From: Nepenthes gracilis
Lineage: Eukaryota > Streptophyta > Magnoliopsida > Caryophyllales > Nepenthaceae
Length of the DNA stretch: 64,000 nucleotides
Assembly (NCBI GenBank): GCA_033239525.1
Contig: BSYO01000004.1
Span: forward strand, 20,498,037-20,562,036
Direction: 5' to 3'
Below are positions 1 to 11,470 of this stretch, in pieces (positions within the stretch are counted from its first letter, which is position 1; every line of letters starts with the position of its first letter). A model generated the notes under the pieces. That model saw only the letters and a list, made by a program, of their open reading frames with translations, was not told the origin of the DNA and did not search any database. A program made the translations under genes and the position numbers.

Positions 1-800
1 GCAATGCACTATGAAAATCAACTTATAGACCGGGCAGTAACGACGCACTAAACTAGTCGACTTACTCCCGTCTTGTGATCTCTACCAAAGAACTCCTTGG
101 ATTTTCCCTCGACAACGGAATCGGACACCTTCCGATCTTCACGTCAATCTTCCCTCTCTAGCCACTTGAATTGCCGAACACGATCGAGTCTCCTTCTTCA
201 ACTCACCGACGTCTCCAACGAAGGTAGAAAGATGTGTTTAAATGGTTAAGAGAAAGTGAGGAGAAAATTTCTTAGAACATGAAAATCAATCTCGTAGCTT
301 TTGGTTTTCTCAAGAGAAGTAATATCAATGAGGCATGAACAGCTTTCTTCTCAAAATGGGGCACGAAAATAATTTGTCAAGAGTCCTTAGGGTACATAAG
401 CCAAGTATTTACAGAGGGCTTAAAATTCGCATTTAAAAACTTTCTCGTTGCATTGGCGCTCGAGAGCAGCTCGAGCGCGTGGCGGGCTCACGAAGGGTTT
501 CCAGAGAAACCATACGTGCGCTCGAGCGCTGGGCGGCGCACAGCGAGCGAGGACCATTCTGGATTTTGGGCTCAAGCGGGTATCGAGCGCACGGCAAGCA
601 GGGACCATTCTGGATTTTGGGCTCAAGCGGGTAGCGAATGCACGGAGGGTGCGGAGGCTTCGGATGGGCTCGAGCGACTGGAGGACGGAACGGATAGAAC
701 GGATATATATTGATACTATAACTCGACAACCCACAACCCGACATCGATATAATAATACATATGGTCACGAAATATGCCAATTAGACAAATGTTTCTAACA
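1..800 (-). repeat. Family-A LTR, cut by the left window edge
   Basis: The reverse complement of this stretch matches the two complete family-A LTRs at 11579-12573 and 37774-38785. Its minus-strand start, TGTTAGAAACATTTGTC, lies at 800. The segment at 1-180 is the complement of the part near the 3' end of the other copies (the 'ccaaggagttccttgg ... gtaagttgattt' region). About 200 bases of the LTR should lie left of the window. Bases 801 onward show neither a polypurine tract nor a primer-binding site, so this is either a solo LTR or the 5' LTR of an element extending left. Open reading frames at 420-798 on both strands are LTR sequence, not genes. Confidence 0.8.
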
Positions 801-2439
801 TAAAGCGACAGGGGGCCAGCAATTGTATCGATCCAAATATGTCATCGCACAAACCACACCAGGCAGATCAATCAAGTCACCAAGCAAGTTATCTAACCGC
901 ATATACCAGCAAAAACTAAATTAGAAGGATGAAACCATTCATACAACGGCAGGAGATCGGTCACCATACAAACCAATAAAAGCGTTAGAGTAAATGGAAG
1001 AAGCCAACTGTGCGTCGACAGCAAAGTAGCCTGGTCAAAGAAGAGAAGCAACTCCCTCGAAGCAGATCAGCACGCCCTCCCAGACAATCTTATAGTTCGG
1101 CATGCCACATCAAATCGGCCAGCTGCGAGTCATAGATATGCGCCTGAAACCGTCGCAACGGCTAGAATCCAGACATGTTTGGCAGGAAATCAGACTCCAC
1201 ACAAACCAACAAGATCGTCCGAATGGAAAAAAAATAACAGACCGTACGTCGATAGGATAACATACTAGTTAATGTAGATGCCGTGACGTCTTTCTAACGT
1301 CATAGCTTCCCTTTCTTTCTTAGATCAAACCGCCGCTACAGTTTATTAATTATGATGACAACAAAAGTAGACTGTCCAAAACATCGTCTACTATCAAATT
1401 AACAGCAATCAATTCATCTTCCATAGCAAATATTAAAACAATAGTGAATAGGTTTGAGAAAAATATTTAATCTTTTTAAATCCCAAGAGCCGTCATCCCT
1501 AATATAATTATCGTCACAGTCTACAGGATATTCGTGTGATTAGAAAACATGTTAACATAAATTTCTATGATCAAAGTTTCATAGAGTAGTTAATTTTTTC
1601 TTATAAAGTAATTGATCCCGACAGGGTAACGATTTGAAGAATTACTTACATTATTATCTAATGTTATCATTTTACTTAGATTGATAATGGTAATTGGGCA
1701 CGTAACTATATTGGTGGCCTAGACAATATAAAACCGTAATTACATGCATGCATGCATGCATCTATACTGGTTATACGTTTATTATATGGGAAAAAATATT
1801 TAAAATATTTTCAATTTTGGTCTTGTTGTTAATTATTTTGTTGATTTTTATTTGACTTAATTCTATAATCATCTTTTATTCTACGTTAAAAATTTTATTA
1901 AATTTGATTGAAAAAGGTGAAATTAACCTTCATTTTCAACTTTTGTACTTTTGGATATATAGTTTACTAACGTTAGATGCGTGTTCGAATAAAACTCAAG
2001 TTTAGTCAGTGTGACTTTTTTTTTCCTTCGTTCAATAAAATTTATAATAAATAAAATGTGGGACTAAATTTGAAAATAAATAAAATTTTGGTTGATTTTT
2101 TTCCTATTATATGTGACATCTAATCGTTATTTTATAAGTTTTATTCCTATTTCTATCCAGAAGTCTTCACCCTCTATGTATATCAAACGTCAATTTTATT
2201 CTATAAATCCAAATGCCATGAGTGTGGTGGTGCATAAAAGGCTGACAGATATAATATAAATTAAGTAATATAAAAATTTTATTTAAATATCAAAATGCAA
2301 TCTTACTAGAAATATTATTAAAAAATTTTGAAAATAATTTGTTAAATTATTAGATCAAGGCCAAACTCTCCTTATTTAACTCAATATTCAAAATATTTGT
2401 TTAATACTTGACAAAAAGAAGAGAAAAATGTTTGCCAAT
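801..2439. other. No gene recognised
   Basis: 801-1300 is of moderate GC content without a clear reading frame on either strand and may be unassigned transposon debris. From about 1380 it becomes AT-rich intergenic sequence. A short (ATGC)n tract lies at 1743-1760. No coding exon, RNA gene or terminal repeat could be supported. Confidence 0.5.
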
Positions 2440-3560
2440 TATCCATAGCATTAGAGCTGAACAACAACATACACCTATAATCGGGGCTAATAGGCTCATA
2501 GTAACAAATATATAATCTCAAATATCTCAATCTTAAATATTTCAAATTCTAATGTATTGCAATCCAACAATTTAGCAACTAAATTGAAAATTTTCAAATC
2601 TCATTTTGTCAAAATCCTACAATACATCAATACCTGTTAATCTAAAACATTACAAAAGCTCATAAGAATAAGATTAATATTCAATAAATCATATATAATT
2701 TATATATGTGGATGCACATGAATAAAATATGATGAAAGAATAATAATAATCAAATACAAAAATGCTAAATATGTCAAAATATCATTAAAAATATCTGAAA
2801 AATATAAGATATAATATTTAATAATAATCTTACTAATAATGATTGAATATTGAAAATTAGGATGTGTAAAGTTTTTATAGTTTAGGCTATGTACCACTAT
2901 TTAAAACTCATGAATGGATCGACTACATATTATTTTCTATAAACAAAATTAAATGGCATTTTGCAATGCCTATGAATATTAGGTGACGATATTTGCTTAC
3001 GATTAATATATTAAGACATATTTAATTATATTTTATTAATTTTTTACAATAATTTTTATTTAATTAAAATAAAACTCTATAATAAATAATAAATATACAA
3101 TATTTTTCAATTAGGGAAATAAATAATCTTTATGAAGTGAAGTTCTCGCAAAATCTCACATAAAAATGACATGAAATGTCAAATATCCAAAGATTTCAGT
3201 ATTTATAATAAATTTTATAAAACTAAGCACAAAAATCTCACACCAAGTAAACATACATGAAAAATATAGTCAAAAAAGATGACAAAAGGTTCACATATAT
3301 GTACATTTAAATAAAGATTAAAGGAATAAACTAAAAAATTTAATAATAAATAAAACAATAGTTTATGTGTATTTATCTTTTATTGAATATTACCCAAATT
3401 TGATCCGGGATCTCCTTGAAACTACATTCTTTACCTTTTCTGTGCACGAGTCATTTTACTAAGCCATGCACAAGTGTTTATACTGTGCACGAGCATTACC
3501 CATTTTGCTAAGTTATAACTAAGGGTTGTACATGCACAGATCGGACATAGATTTACTTCT
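2440..3560 (-). repeat. Decayed chromovirus LTR fragment
   Basis: This AT-rich block follows, in the same order and strand, the left LTR of the chromovirus at 13991-16040. One shared stretch is the 'actcatgaatggatcgactacatatta' region (2908-2934), matching 'actcataaatggattgtctatatatta' near 14942. Another is the 'aaaggttcacatatatgtac' region near 3285, matching 'aaaggtcacatgtatatt' near 15474. No termini or TSD are visible, so limits are approximate. Confidence 0.5.
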
Positions 3561-4353
3561 CTCAAATATTATGCTTTTTTTTTTTCCACACACACAATTA
3601 TTCACCAAAATTTTAAATAATCATAACATCATAATGTATAAAATGGGGATTGTGTGTCACATATAAAACCTCATTAAATATTTTTCAAAATGTACTTAAC
3701 TTACACTGGTCATGAATTTAAATTATAAAAATAATCTTTTACCTAATAAGTTATGACTGCAAATAATAAATAGAATCATGCTTTGGGTTTCATGCATAAA
3801 AAAAGTGTTGTGGCCAGATTAACTTCACGCTCCGTCGACGTGGCTCATAGCGGGATGCAATCGTGTAAAGCATCTAGCTAAGTTTTAGTGAAACCATTTG
3901 AGGTAAAATCAATCCTTAACCTTTTGCTAGCTAAAAATTGTATGGTCACAGTATTTTCCATGAACTGGGTATCTAAATTCCTATTTTTTTTTTTTATCAA
4001 ATGAAATTTCTCCAATCTCTGTTAAGCAGGTTTGGAGTGAATTTATGGTGTAAAGTCTGCTTATAAAGATTATTAATGGACATGTCTAGCTGCATTCATC
4101 TATATCGATTGAACTTATCATCGTATATTTAATTTTAAAATTTTATGTCGTGTTCAATAACAGTACACTAGGTGGATTGCTGGACCACTTCCTTTCTAAC
4201 AAGTACTACAGTTTCCCAGCGTAGTGATAGTCCTCCATTATTAATTCTATCTGCATACTACAGATGAAAATGGCCTGTCCTACAGCCATTATCCACCATC
4301 TCAGATTCTGGCGACAGGAGACAAAAAGAAGGTGGTAGGTGGTGTGACTGTGG
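3561..4353. other. AT-rich intergenic sequence ending in a GTG-rich tract
   Basis: No gene recognised. The last part (about 4330-4358) is rich in GGTGG/GTGTG and continues beyond the Copia element at 10025-10140, so the element landed inside a simple-sequence tract. Confidence 0.5.
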
Positions 4354-4358
4354 CGGTG

Positions 4359-5185
4359 TGTTGGGGAAGAGAATTGTTGGTCAGTCGGATAAAATTGAGA
4401 GGACAAAGATGACATATACACAAACACACGATAAAGAAATATGAAAGAGAATAGGATGACACACAATTTTACGTGAAAAATCCTTTTCTGAATAAGAAAA
4501 AAAATCATTGAACACTTACCCTACAAACTATTTACTATGTGAATGTTGGTTACAAAAATTCTTTAACTACACAAGCCTTGGGAGAGTTGATAATAGAAAT
4601 AAGAGAAAAATACAAGAGTAAAAACGGCTACTTATTATGTTCTTTCTTTTCTTTTCCTCTTTCTCACTTCTCTACACTCTCACCTAGCATACATACGTAC
4701 ATGTAGATCGGGGGACCGCCTATTTAATAGATAGGTTGTGTGCACGGTAAAACCTATCACTAATTCTACAACCTGCTATCAACTCTATAAAGTGTCATTC
4801 TGTCGAGAGGAGTTGACCTACTTTACAAATCAGCTATCATATCTGAAAGTTAACTTTCCTTTCTAAAAAGTTATTTGGGTATATTTTGCAGGTGACCAAT
4901 TTTTCTGTTAGAGTCCTAGGTGTTGACCAAAATCCTCAGCCTTTTGAATAGAGTTCTCGAATATCATCCCATCTCCACGGCTGTAACTTAATGTCCTCAG
5001 TTAATAATTGATATTTTCAGCCATCACTTAGAATCCTCATCATTTAATAAGAGTCCTCATCCATTATGTAAAGTTCTCGGCCCTCATATAAAGTCGTTGG
5101 CCCTAAATACCTCTTCTGTAAGTGTACCACATCGGCCTTTAATGAGCCAGCCAATTCTCACACGGAAGTGACCAAAATTCCAATA
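4359..5185 (-). repeat. Copia element 1, 3' LTR
   Basis: 827-bp direct repeat of 9233-10024. It begins TGTTGGGGAAGAG and ends ATTCCAATA, where the other copy keeps the canonical CAACA. Both copies share the 'acaaactatttact...gaatgttggttac' block. Confidence 0.9.
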
Positions 5186-5199
5186 AAATTTTCCTCATG

Positions 5200-8100
5200 A
5201 CTGTGGGGGAACTAAATCAGTCAGTTTAGCCATACTTTAACAGGTTTCGAGCTTCCCCTTAGCCAATACATTGGTCATCATGTCTAACCCATTTTTTTCA
5301 GTTCGGACTTTCTCCAATGACAGTAATCCCGTGCCAATAACATCTCTTACTGAATAGTATCGAACATCTATATGTTTCAATTTTAAGTGGAATGAGAAAT
5401 TCCTACAAAGTTGTATAGTACTTTGGCTATCACAAAATACTACGTACTTATTCTATTAAAACCCAAGTTCTCGGATGAACTTTTTTATCCACAATATCTC
5501 CTTACTTGCTTCAGTTACAACAATAAATTCTACATCAGTGGTTGAAAGAGTCATGCATTTCTGTAGCCTCGACTGCCAAGAAACTACTCCTCCGACGAAT
5601 TTAACTAGGTATTCCGAAGAAGACTTTTGGGAGTCAACATCATTGACTATATCAGTATCGGTATATCCAACCAATAGAAGCTTGTCACTTCCAAAACATA
5701 AGCCCAACTTGGAAGTTCCTCAAAAATATCTCAATATCCATTTCACTGCTGACCAATGTTGCTTATCAGGATTTGACAGAAATTGGCTAATTGTGCCGAC
5801 CGCATGTGTAATATCCTGTCTCGTACACACCATAGTATACATCAAGTTACCTACGACCGAAGAGTTGGGTACGTTTCTCATGCTGGTCTTCTCATCATCT
5901 GAGGTCAGATATTATCGACTGCTTAGTCTGAAATCGCTTGCCAGCGGAGTGCTGACCGATTTGGTCTTATCCATGTTGAAGCTTTGAAGCACCTTCTCCA
6001 CATAATTTTCTTTGGACATCCATAATCTCTTTATTTTGTGGTCGTGAAATATTCTGATATCAAGAATCTATTTCGCCGGCTCCAAGTAGTTCATGGCAAA
6101 GGACATCCTAAGTTGTTACTTTAATTTGGTGATCCGAGTGACATTTCACCCAACTATCAACATATCATCTCATAGAGTAGGAGGATAATAAAATCATCTT
6201 CAGAAAACATCTGAATAAAGACACAGTGGCCTGAAATAGCCTTCTGATAGTTTTGACCTACCATCACAAATTTAAACTTTTTGTACCATTGCTAGGGGCT
6301 TTCTTTAGCCCATACAAGCTCTTCTTCAGACGACACACCGAGTGTTCCTTCCTCTTAACCCGAAAAACCTCCGACTGCTCCATGTTGATCTCCTTCTTGA
6401 GATCACAGTGTAAAAAAGCTGTCTACATATCCAATTGCTCCACTTCTAAATCAAGGACGACGGCCAAACCAAACACCACTCAAACAGAGGACATTTTCAC
6501 AACAGGTGCAAAAATCTCATCAAAGTTAATGTCCTTTCGCTGATAAAATCCTTTTACCACCAGTCTTTCCTTATACCTCGGTTGTGAGATAATTTTCTCG
6601 ATTTTCAGATGGAAGACCCACTTATTTTTCAGGGTTCTCTTCCCCTTCGGTAGTTCAGCCAACTCAAATGTATAGTTTTTATGCAAGGAATCCATCTTAT
6701 CCTGCATGGCTTCCATACATTCTGTCTTGTGCTCATCCTTCATTGCCTCTTCAAACTTTTCAAGCTCTCCTCCATTAGTGAGTAATACGTACTCACTGGA
6801 TGATAAACGAACGGATGATCGTCGGTTCCTTAAGGATTATCGGACAACAACCTCCTCGGCAGGCTGAGAAGTGACGTCATTGTCATTTTCATCCGACTTT
6901 GGTATCTCCACATTATCTTCTCTGGCCATACTTTGGCCGTCAACCTCTTGACAAAGAGGTACCGGTCGGACAATATCAACACTCATCTTGTTAGTCCGAC
7001 TGATGTCTGACACTGCCTTCTTCTCTTTATTGATGTCATCAATAGTTTCGTTCTATACAAATACTACGTCAATTGATCTGACAAGTTTCTTCTTATTTGA
7101 GTCATAGAGTCTGAATCCTAACTCGTCTTCCCTGTAGCTCAGAAAGACGCATTACATTGTATTCGACTCTATCTTTGTCTCCTCTTTTTTTGAGACGTGG
7201 ACGAAAGTTTTGCACCTAAACACCTGGAGGTGGTCATAAAACACTTCTTTTTTGGACCACACTTTTTCTGAGATTTCTTTATTTAGTGGGCAGGACGATA
7301 ATCTATTGATGACATAGGTAACAGTTTTCAAAGCCTCTACCCAAAATGTTCCGAGGAGCTTTGCATTAGAGAGTACACATCAAACTCTTTCCATCAATGT
7401 GCAGTTCATTTGCTCAACCACCCCACTCAACTGTGACTTTTTTGGTGGCGTCTTCTGGTATCTAATGTCATAAGAGCAGTAGTAGGTATCAAATTCTCCA
7501 ATGTACTATCCTCAATTATTACTTTGAATGTCCTTCAATTTGTTTTCAATCTGTCATTCAACCAAAGTATGAAGATACTCAAAGATTTTGAGGACTTGAT
7601 CCTTAATCTTAAGTGGGTAAATCTACAACTTTCTCGAGCAATCATCAATGAACGAGACAAAATATTATGCACCTTGGAATGACTTCTTTTTGAATTGTTC
7701 ACACACACATTGGTGTTTACCAATTCGAGCAGCACCGCCTTCTTGTTGGACGAGTCTCCTCCGAATGAGACTTTTTGCTGCTTCCTAGCCATGCAGTGAA
7801 GGCAAGTCCTCAAGCCGCTCTCCTTCATTCCTAGATTAAGACCCTTTCTGGCCAGATTGCTCAATCCCTTTTTACTCATGTGGCCCAATTATTGGTGCCA
7901 CAAATTTGATGACCCCTCACTGCCAATAACGTTTACTTCTCTTACTACAATAGAGGCTTGCAATACATATAGTCCGGATACGTTTCTTTTGTGAGCAATG
8001 ACTAGAGATCATTTAGTCAGTTTACACGTCCCATCACTGAAGATGTTGTAAAAGCCCTCATATTTAGTCTACCTACTAAGATTATGTTCATCCTAATATC

Positions 8101-9120
8101 AAGGACGTGCCGAACGTCCCTCAACAGTAGTCAGGTCCCATTGTTAGTGACGAGAGACACATCGCCACATCCAATGATCCTATACGCCTCTTTGTTTCCC
8201 ATTTTTAACACTTTAATGTCACCCGGAGTATAAAATGTAAAGAGCCCCCTCCAAGACGTGATATGGAGGGACACACCAGTGTCAACTACCAAATCGGTCT
8301 CCTGTTCAATCACATTCACCACATCATTCATGTCATAAGTTAACAGGAGATCTCCACCAATGACAACTGAAATTGAGGCTTTCTTCTCGCCTCATCCCTT
8401 CTCGGCTTTATTATCTTTACCTTCTCTGTTGTCATATTTTCACTTGTAACAGTATTTCTTGATATGACATTTCTTACCATAATAGTGACACTCAATGGTT
8501 CTGATACCTTGAACGAGACTAACTGCGCCCCTTTTCTCCAAATTTTAGGCCTTACCCTTTACTCATTTTCTAGGATTCTGTGACTAACAGGTCGAAGTGC
8601 TGAGAGGAAAAAGAGGCCTGCGACCAACGCCTCATCTCCTCATTTAGCACGGCTCTTTTTATTATTTTTAGAGTCACCATGCCATTTGGAGTAGTATTGG
8701 CTATGGTTATTCGTATCACTTTCCAAGAGTTCAGTAGAGTCGTCAGAAGCCACAGGCCCAACACTTCATCTTCAAATTTAATCCCATGCCGTTCAATCAG
8801 TCAACACACCCTTGAAATTTATTTAGGTAGTCGGCAATGGGCATTCCCTCCTTATATTTCACTTGCATCAACTTATTCAAGTGAAACAACTTATTGTTGC
8901 CAGTTTTTGAAGTATAAAGAGTTTCTAACTTCTCCCACAGTATCTTTGCATCTGTCTTATTTCAGATGTAATTATACACATTGTTGTTCACAAACTACCG
9001 GATATAGCCGCAAACTTGCTTATACTCAAAGCCCCACTCTTCCTCTGATTTTGCCTCAGGTTTTTACGCCCCAAACACAAAAAGATGCATTGTTTCTATA
9101 AATAGTAGGTTGGCCATCTT
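5200..9120 (-). pseudogene. Copia element 1 gag-pol remnant
   Basis: A former gag-pol polyprotein, read right to left. Gag lies about 9120-8530. A nucleic-acid-binding knuckle lies at 8490-8440, with its second cysteine changed to tyrosine (CHYYGKKCHIKKYC). Protease lies at 8331-8131 and keeps the D-T-G triad (VVDTGVSLH). GAG-pre-integrase lies at 7888-7740 (MGHMSKKGL, with CLHCM). Integrase follows to about 7000. The RT N-terminus lies at 6743-6480 (NKWVFHLK, EIFAPVVKMSS). RNase H lies at 5707-5230 (GYTDTD, then LWIKKFIRELGF). The RT catalytic box at about 6155-6180 reads as YVDDM with one base missing, giving a frameshift. No intact protein can be made. Confidence 0.9.
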
Positions 9121-9220
9121 ACTCTTTTAGGTATCATAATTTGTGTCGTTTAAATAAATTATCTTATTTTTTACCTCCATTGGTTTCAACAAAGTTTAAT
9201 ATCGGCCCAAATAATCTCTC

Positions 9221-9232
9221 TCTGATAGCACT
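9221..9232 (-). other. Primer-binding site of Copia element 1
   Basis: Immediately inside the 5' LTR on the minus strand the sequence reads AGTGCTATCAGAGAGAG, two differences from the initiator-Met tRNA site AGTGGTATCAGAGC found intact in Copia element 2. It fixes the element's orientation. Confidence 0.75.
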
Positions 9233-10024
9233 TATTGGGAAAGAGAATTGCCGGTCGATCGGACAAAATCGAGAGGATAAATATAACAGGCACACATATA
9301 CACAACAAAAAAATATATGAAAGAGAACGGAATGACACACAATTTTATATAGAAAATTCTCTTTTGAATAAGGAAAAAAATCACGAGATACTTAGTCCAC
9401 AAACTATTTCACTATATGAATGTTGGTTACAAAAATCCTCGGGCTACACAAACCCTTACAGAACTGAGAATAAAAAAAAGAGTAAAATATAATAGTAAAA
9501 GTGATGACTTCTTGTGTTCTCTCTTTTGTTTTTCTCTTTCTCACTTCTTTACACTTTCACTCCGCATACATATGTACATATATAGACAGGGTGACCGCCT
9601 ATTTAGTAGGCAGGGTTGCGACGTGGCAAAACCTGCCACCAACTCTACAAAGCGTTATTCTGTTGGGAGGAGTTAACCTACTTTGTAAATTAACTGTCAA
9701 CTTGAAATTCAACTTTCCTGTCTGAAAAGTTATTTGCGTAGACTTTACAGCCCCAGGCGTTGACCAAAATCCTCGCCCGTTTGCCTAGAGTCCTCAGACA
9801 TCATCCCATATTCTCGACCGTAATTTAATGTCCTCAATCAACAACTGATATCCTCAACCATTACTTAAAGTTCTCATCCCTCAATCAGAGTCATCATCTA
9901 TTATGTAAAGTTCTCGTCTCTCGTGTAAAATCCTTGGTCCTTAATACCTCTTTGGCCAAATGCACCACTTTGATATTTATTTATGCCGACCAATTTTCAC
10001 ACATGAATGACCAAAATTCCAACA
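9233..10024 (-). repeat. Copia element 1, 5' LTR
   Basis: 792-bp direct repeat of 4359-5185. It starts TATTGGGAAAGAG (TG changed to TA) and ends CCAACA, followed directly by the TSD CGGTG. Confidence 0.9.
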
Positions 10025-10029
10025 CGGTG

Positions 10030-11019
10030 GTGATATGATTGATTTTGGGGGGGGGAGGAAGTAGTGGCAGTAGTGGTGGTGAGGTTGTAGTGTGGCTGGG
10101 GAGACAGTGGTGGTGGGTGTCAAGTGTGGTGACTGGCAATAACTATGTTACGATGGCAGAAAAAAGTATATTTCATCAATTTGATTTTTACATATAGTAA
10201 ATAACAGATATATTTGGTATATTTTTTCTAAGTGGATATACGTCCCTAAAATTCAAAATATCTCAAATATCCTATTTTTTTAGTGAATAAATCAGCCTAA
10301 GATTTTTTAATATCCAGCAAATGGTTTTTAAAACTCCATCGGGTTAGTGGTTGATAGTTCACTGTATGCTACTATACACCAAATATAAAGTATATGGTGC
10401 TATTACAGGGATAAGGCCTTTGTCCTCAATGGAGGAAAATATCAGCCAAGTCAACTTTTTTAAATTATTATTATTATAATAAAATTTAGAGAAAAGATTT
10501 TCCTACCTGTTTTTTTCTTAATTTAATAATAAAATCTATTATTATTATTATTATATTCGAATTCTCGAATGTCGATGTATATGGGCCGTCACCTTAGCAA
10601 TTATTACAAGATGTTAAATTGTTCAAAATAATAATAATAATAATAATAACAAAAAATAAAATAAAATAATACTTTGTTGGCAGAACAAGGCCCCATTCCA
10701 CATTTAGAACATATCCATACAAAACAACCCAAGTTGGCTTTTATTTTGAAAAAGGAGGGGAATGCTTTTTTCGTGAATTCCAGTTATTTGATCATATATT
10801 TACCAGTTAAAATTTAATATATTTTTTTAAAAAAGTAAAAAATATGTGATTATAGTTTTATTTTTAATTATTTTTATAATATAAATATTTTAATTTTTTA
10901 ATATTTAAAAATTTTAAAACTTATTTTATATTATTTTTATTTAAATAAAATAAAAATAATTAGATTATTAATATCCTACTGTCAAAAGTAGTATAAAAGA
11001 GGTACTCTCTCGTTATTTT
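10030..11019. other. GTG-rich tract then AT-rich intergenic sequence
   Basis: 10030-10140 is G-rich simple sequence (a run of nine or more G near 10050, then GGTGGTG repeats). ATT/AAT trinucleotide runs occur near 10460, 10530 and 10630. No gene is recognised. Confidence 0.5.
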
Positions 11020-11234
11020 AGGGGCGCTGTGATGTGAGTTTCGTATGACGTGTATATGACGTCATACAACAGTTGTTAAATTTTTATTCAATATACATCG
11101 CTAATGCTTTTATTTTTTTAAAAATATAATTTTTTTTTTTTAATAATAAAAAAATAATAGACGTTAGATCAAGACCGACAGCTATCGTACGACGTCATAC
11201 GCAAGCCATACGAAATTTATATGGCAGCGCCCCT
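11020..11234. mobile_element. MITE-like element with long terminal inverted repeats
   Basis: The ends are inverted copies: AGGGGCGCTG at 11020-11029 and CAGCGCCCCT at 11225-11234. Similarity continues inward for about 50 bases (TTTCGTATG, then TATGACGTCATAC on one side and TATGACGTCGTAC on the other). The centre is AT-rich with no coding capacity. A clean TSD was not found, so the transposase family is undecided. Confidence 0.75.
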
Positions 11235-11465
11235 GCTCTCCTATCTCATTTCATAAAAGAGTCCCCTTCAATCCACGTTTTTTTAATGCCTTGGACTCCA
11301 CAATATTATTAGGTTCATTGTCCACTGTTATAATCAAGAAGATATATTTTCAAAATTCGTAGCATATTATATAATAATATAGCATTTTATATATTTATCT
11401 ACATTATTAGTCTCATGCGAAAAATAGATGCATAAATTAGATGTCGCATTATGAGAATGTTCAAA
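11235..11465. other. AT-rich intergenic sequence
   Basis: Nothing recognised between the MITE and the TSD of the family-B solo LTR (GAATG, 11466-11470). Confidence 0.4.
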
Positions 11466-11470
11466 GAATG

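Larger units (their letters stand above)
4359..10024 (-). mobile_element. Ty1/copia LTR retrotransposon, decayed (element 1)
   Basis: A complete but inactive element. It has TG...CA-type direct repeats at 4359-5185 and 9233-10024 and a perfect 5-bp TSD, CGGTG, at 4354-4358 and 10025-10029. Reading the minus strand, the order is 5' LTR, primer-binding site (9221-9232, AGTGCTATCAGA, close to the usual initiator-Met site TGGTATCAGAGC), gag, protease, integrase, reverse transcriptase, RNase H, 3' LTR. Domain order integrase before RT marks it as Copia; the wording of the protease and GAG-pre-integrase region is that of the TNT1/Tork group. Every domain is broken by stops or frameshifts. Confidence 0.93.

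Noticed and set aside
420..798. Four overlapping frames of 86-116 residues
   Set aside because: All fall in the family-A LTR and have no consistent frame in the other two LTR copies.
1743..1760. (ATGC)n palindromic run as a possible functional site
   Set aside because: A short simple-sequence tract in intergenic DNA; no supporting context.
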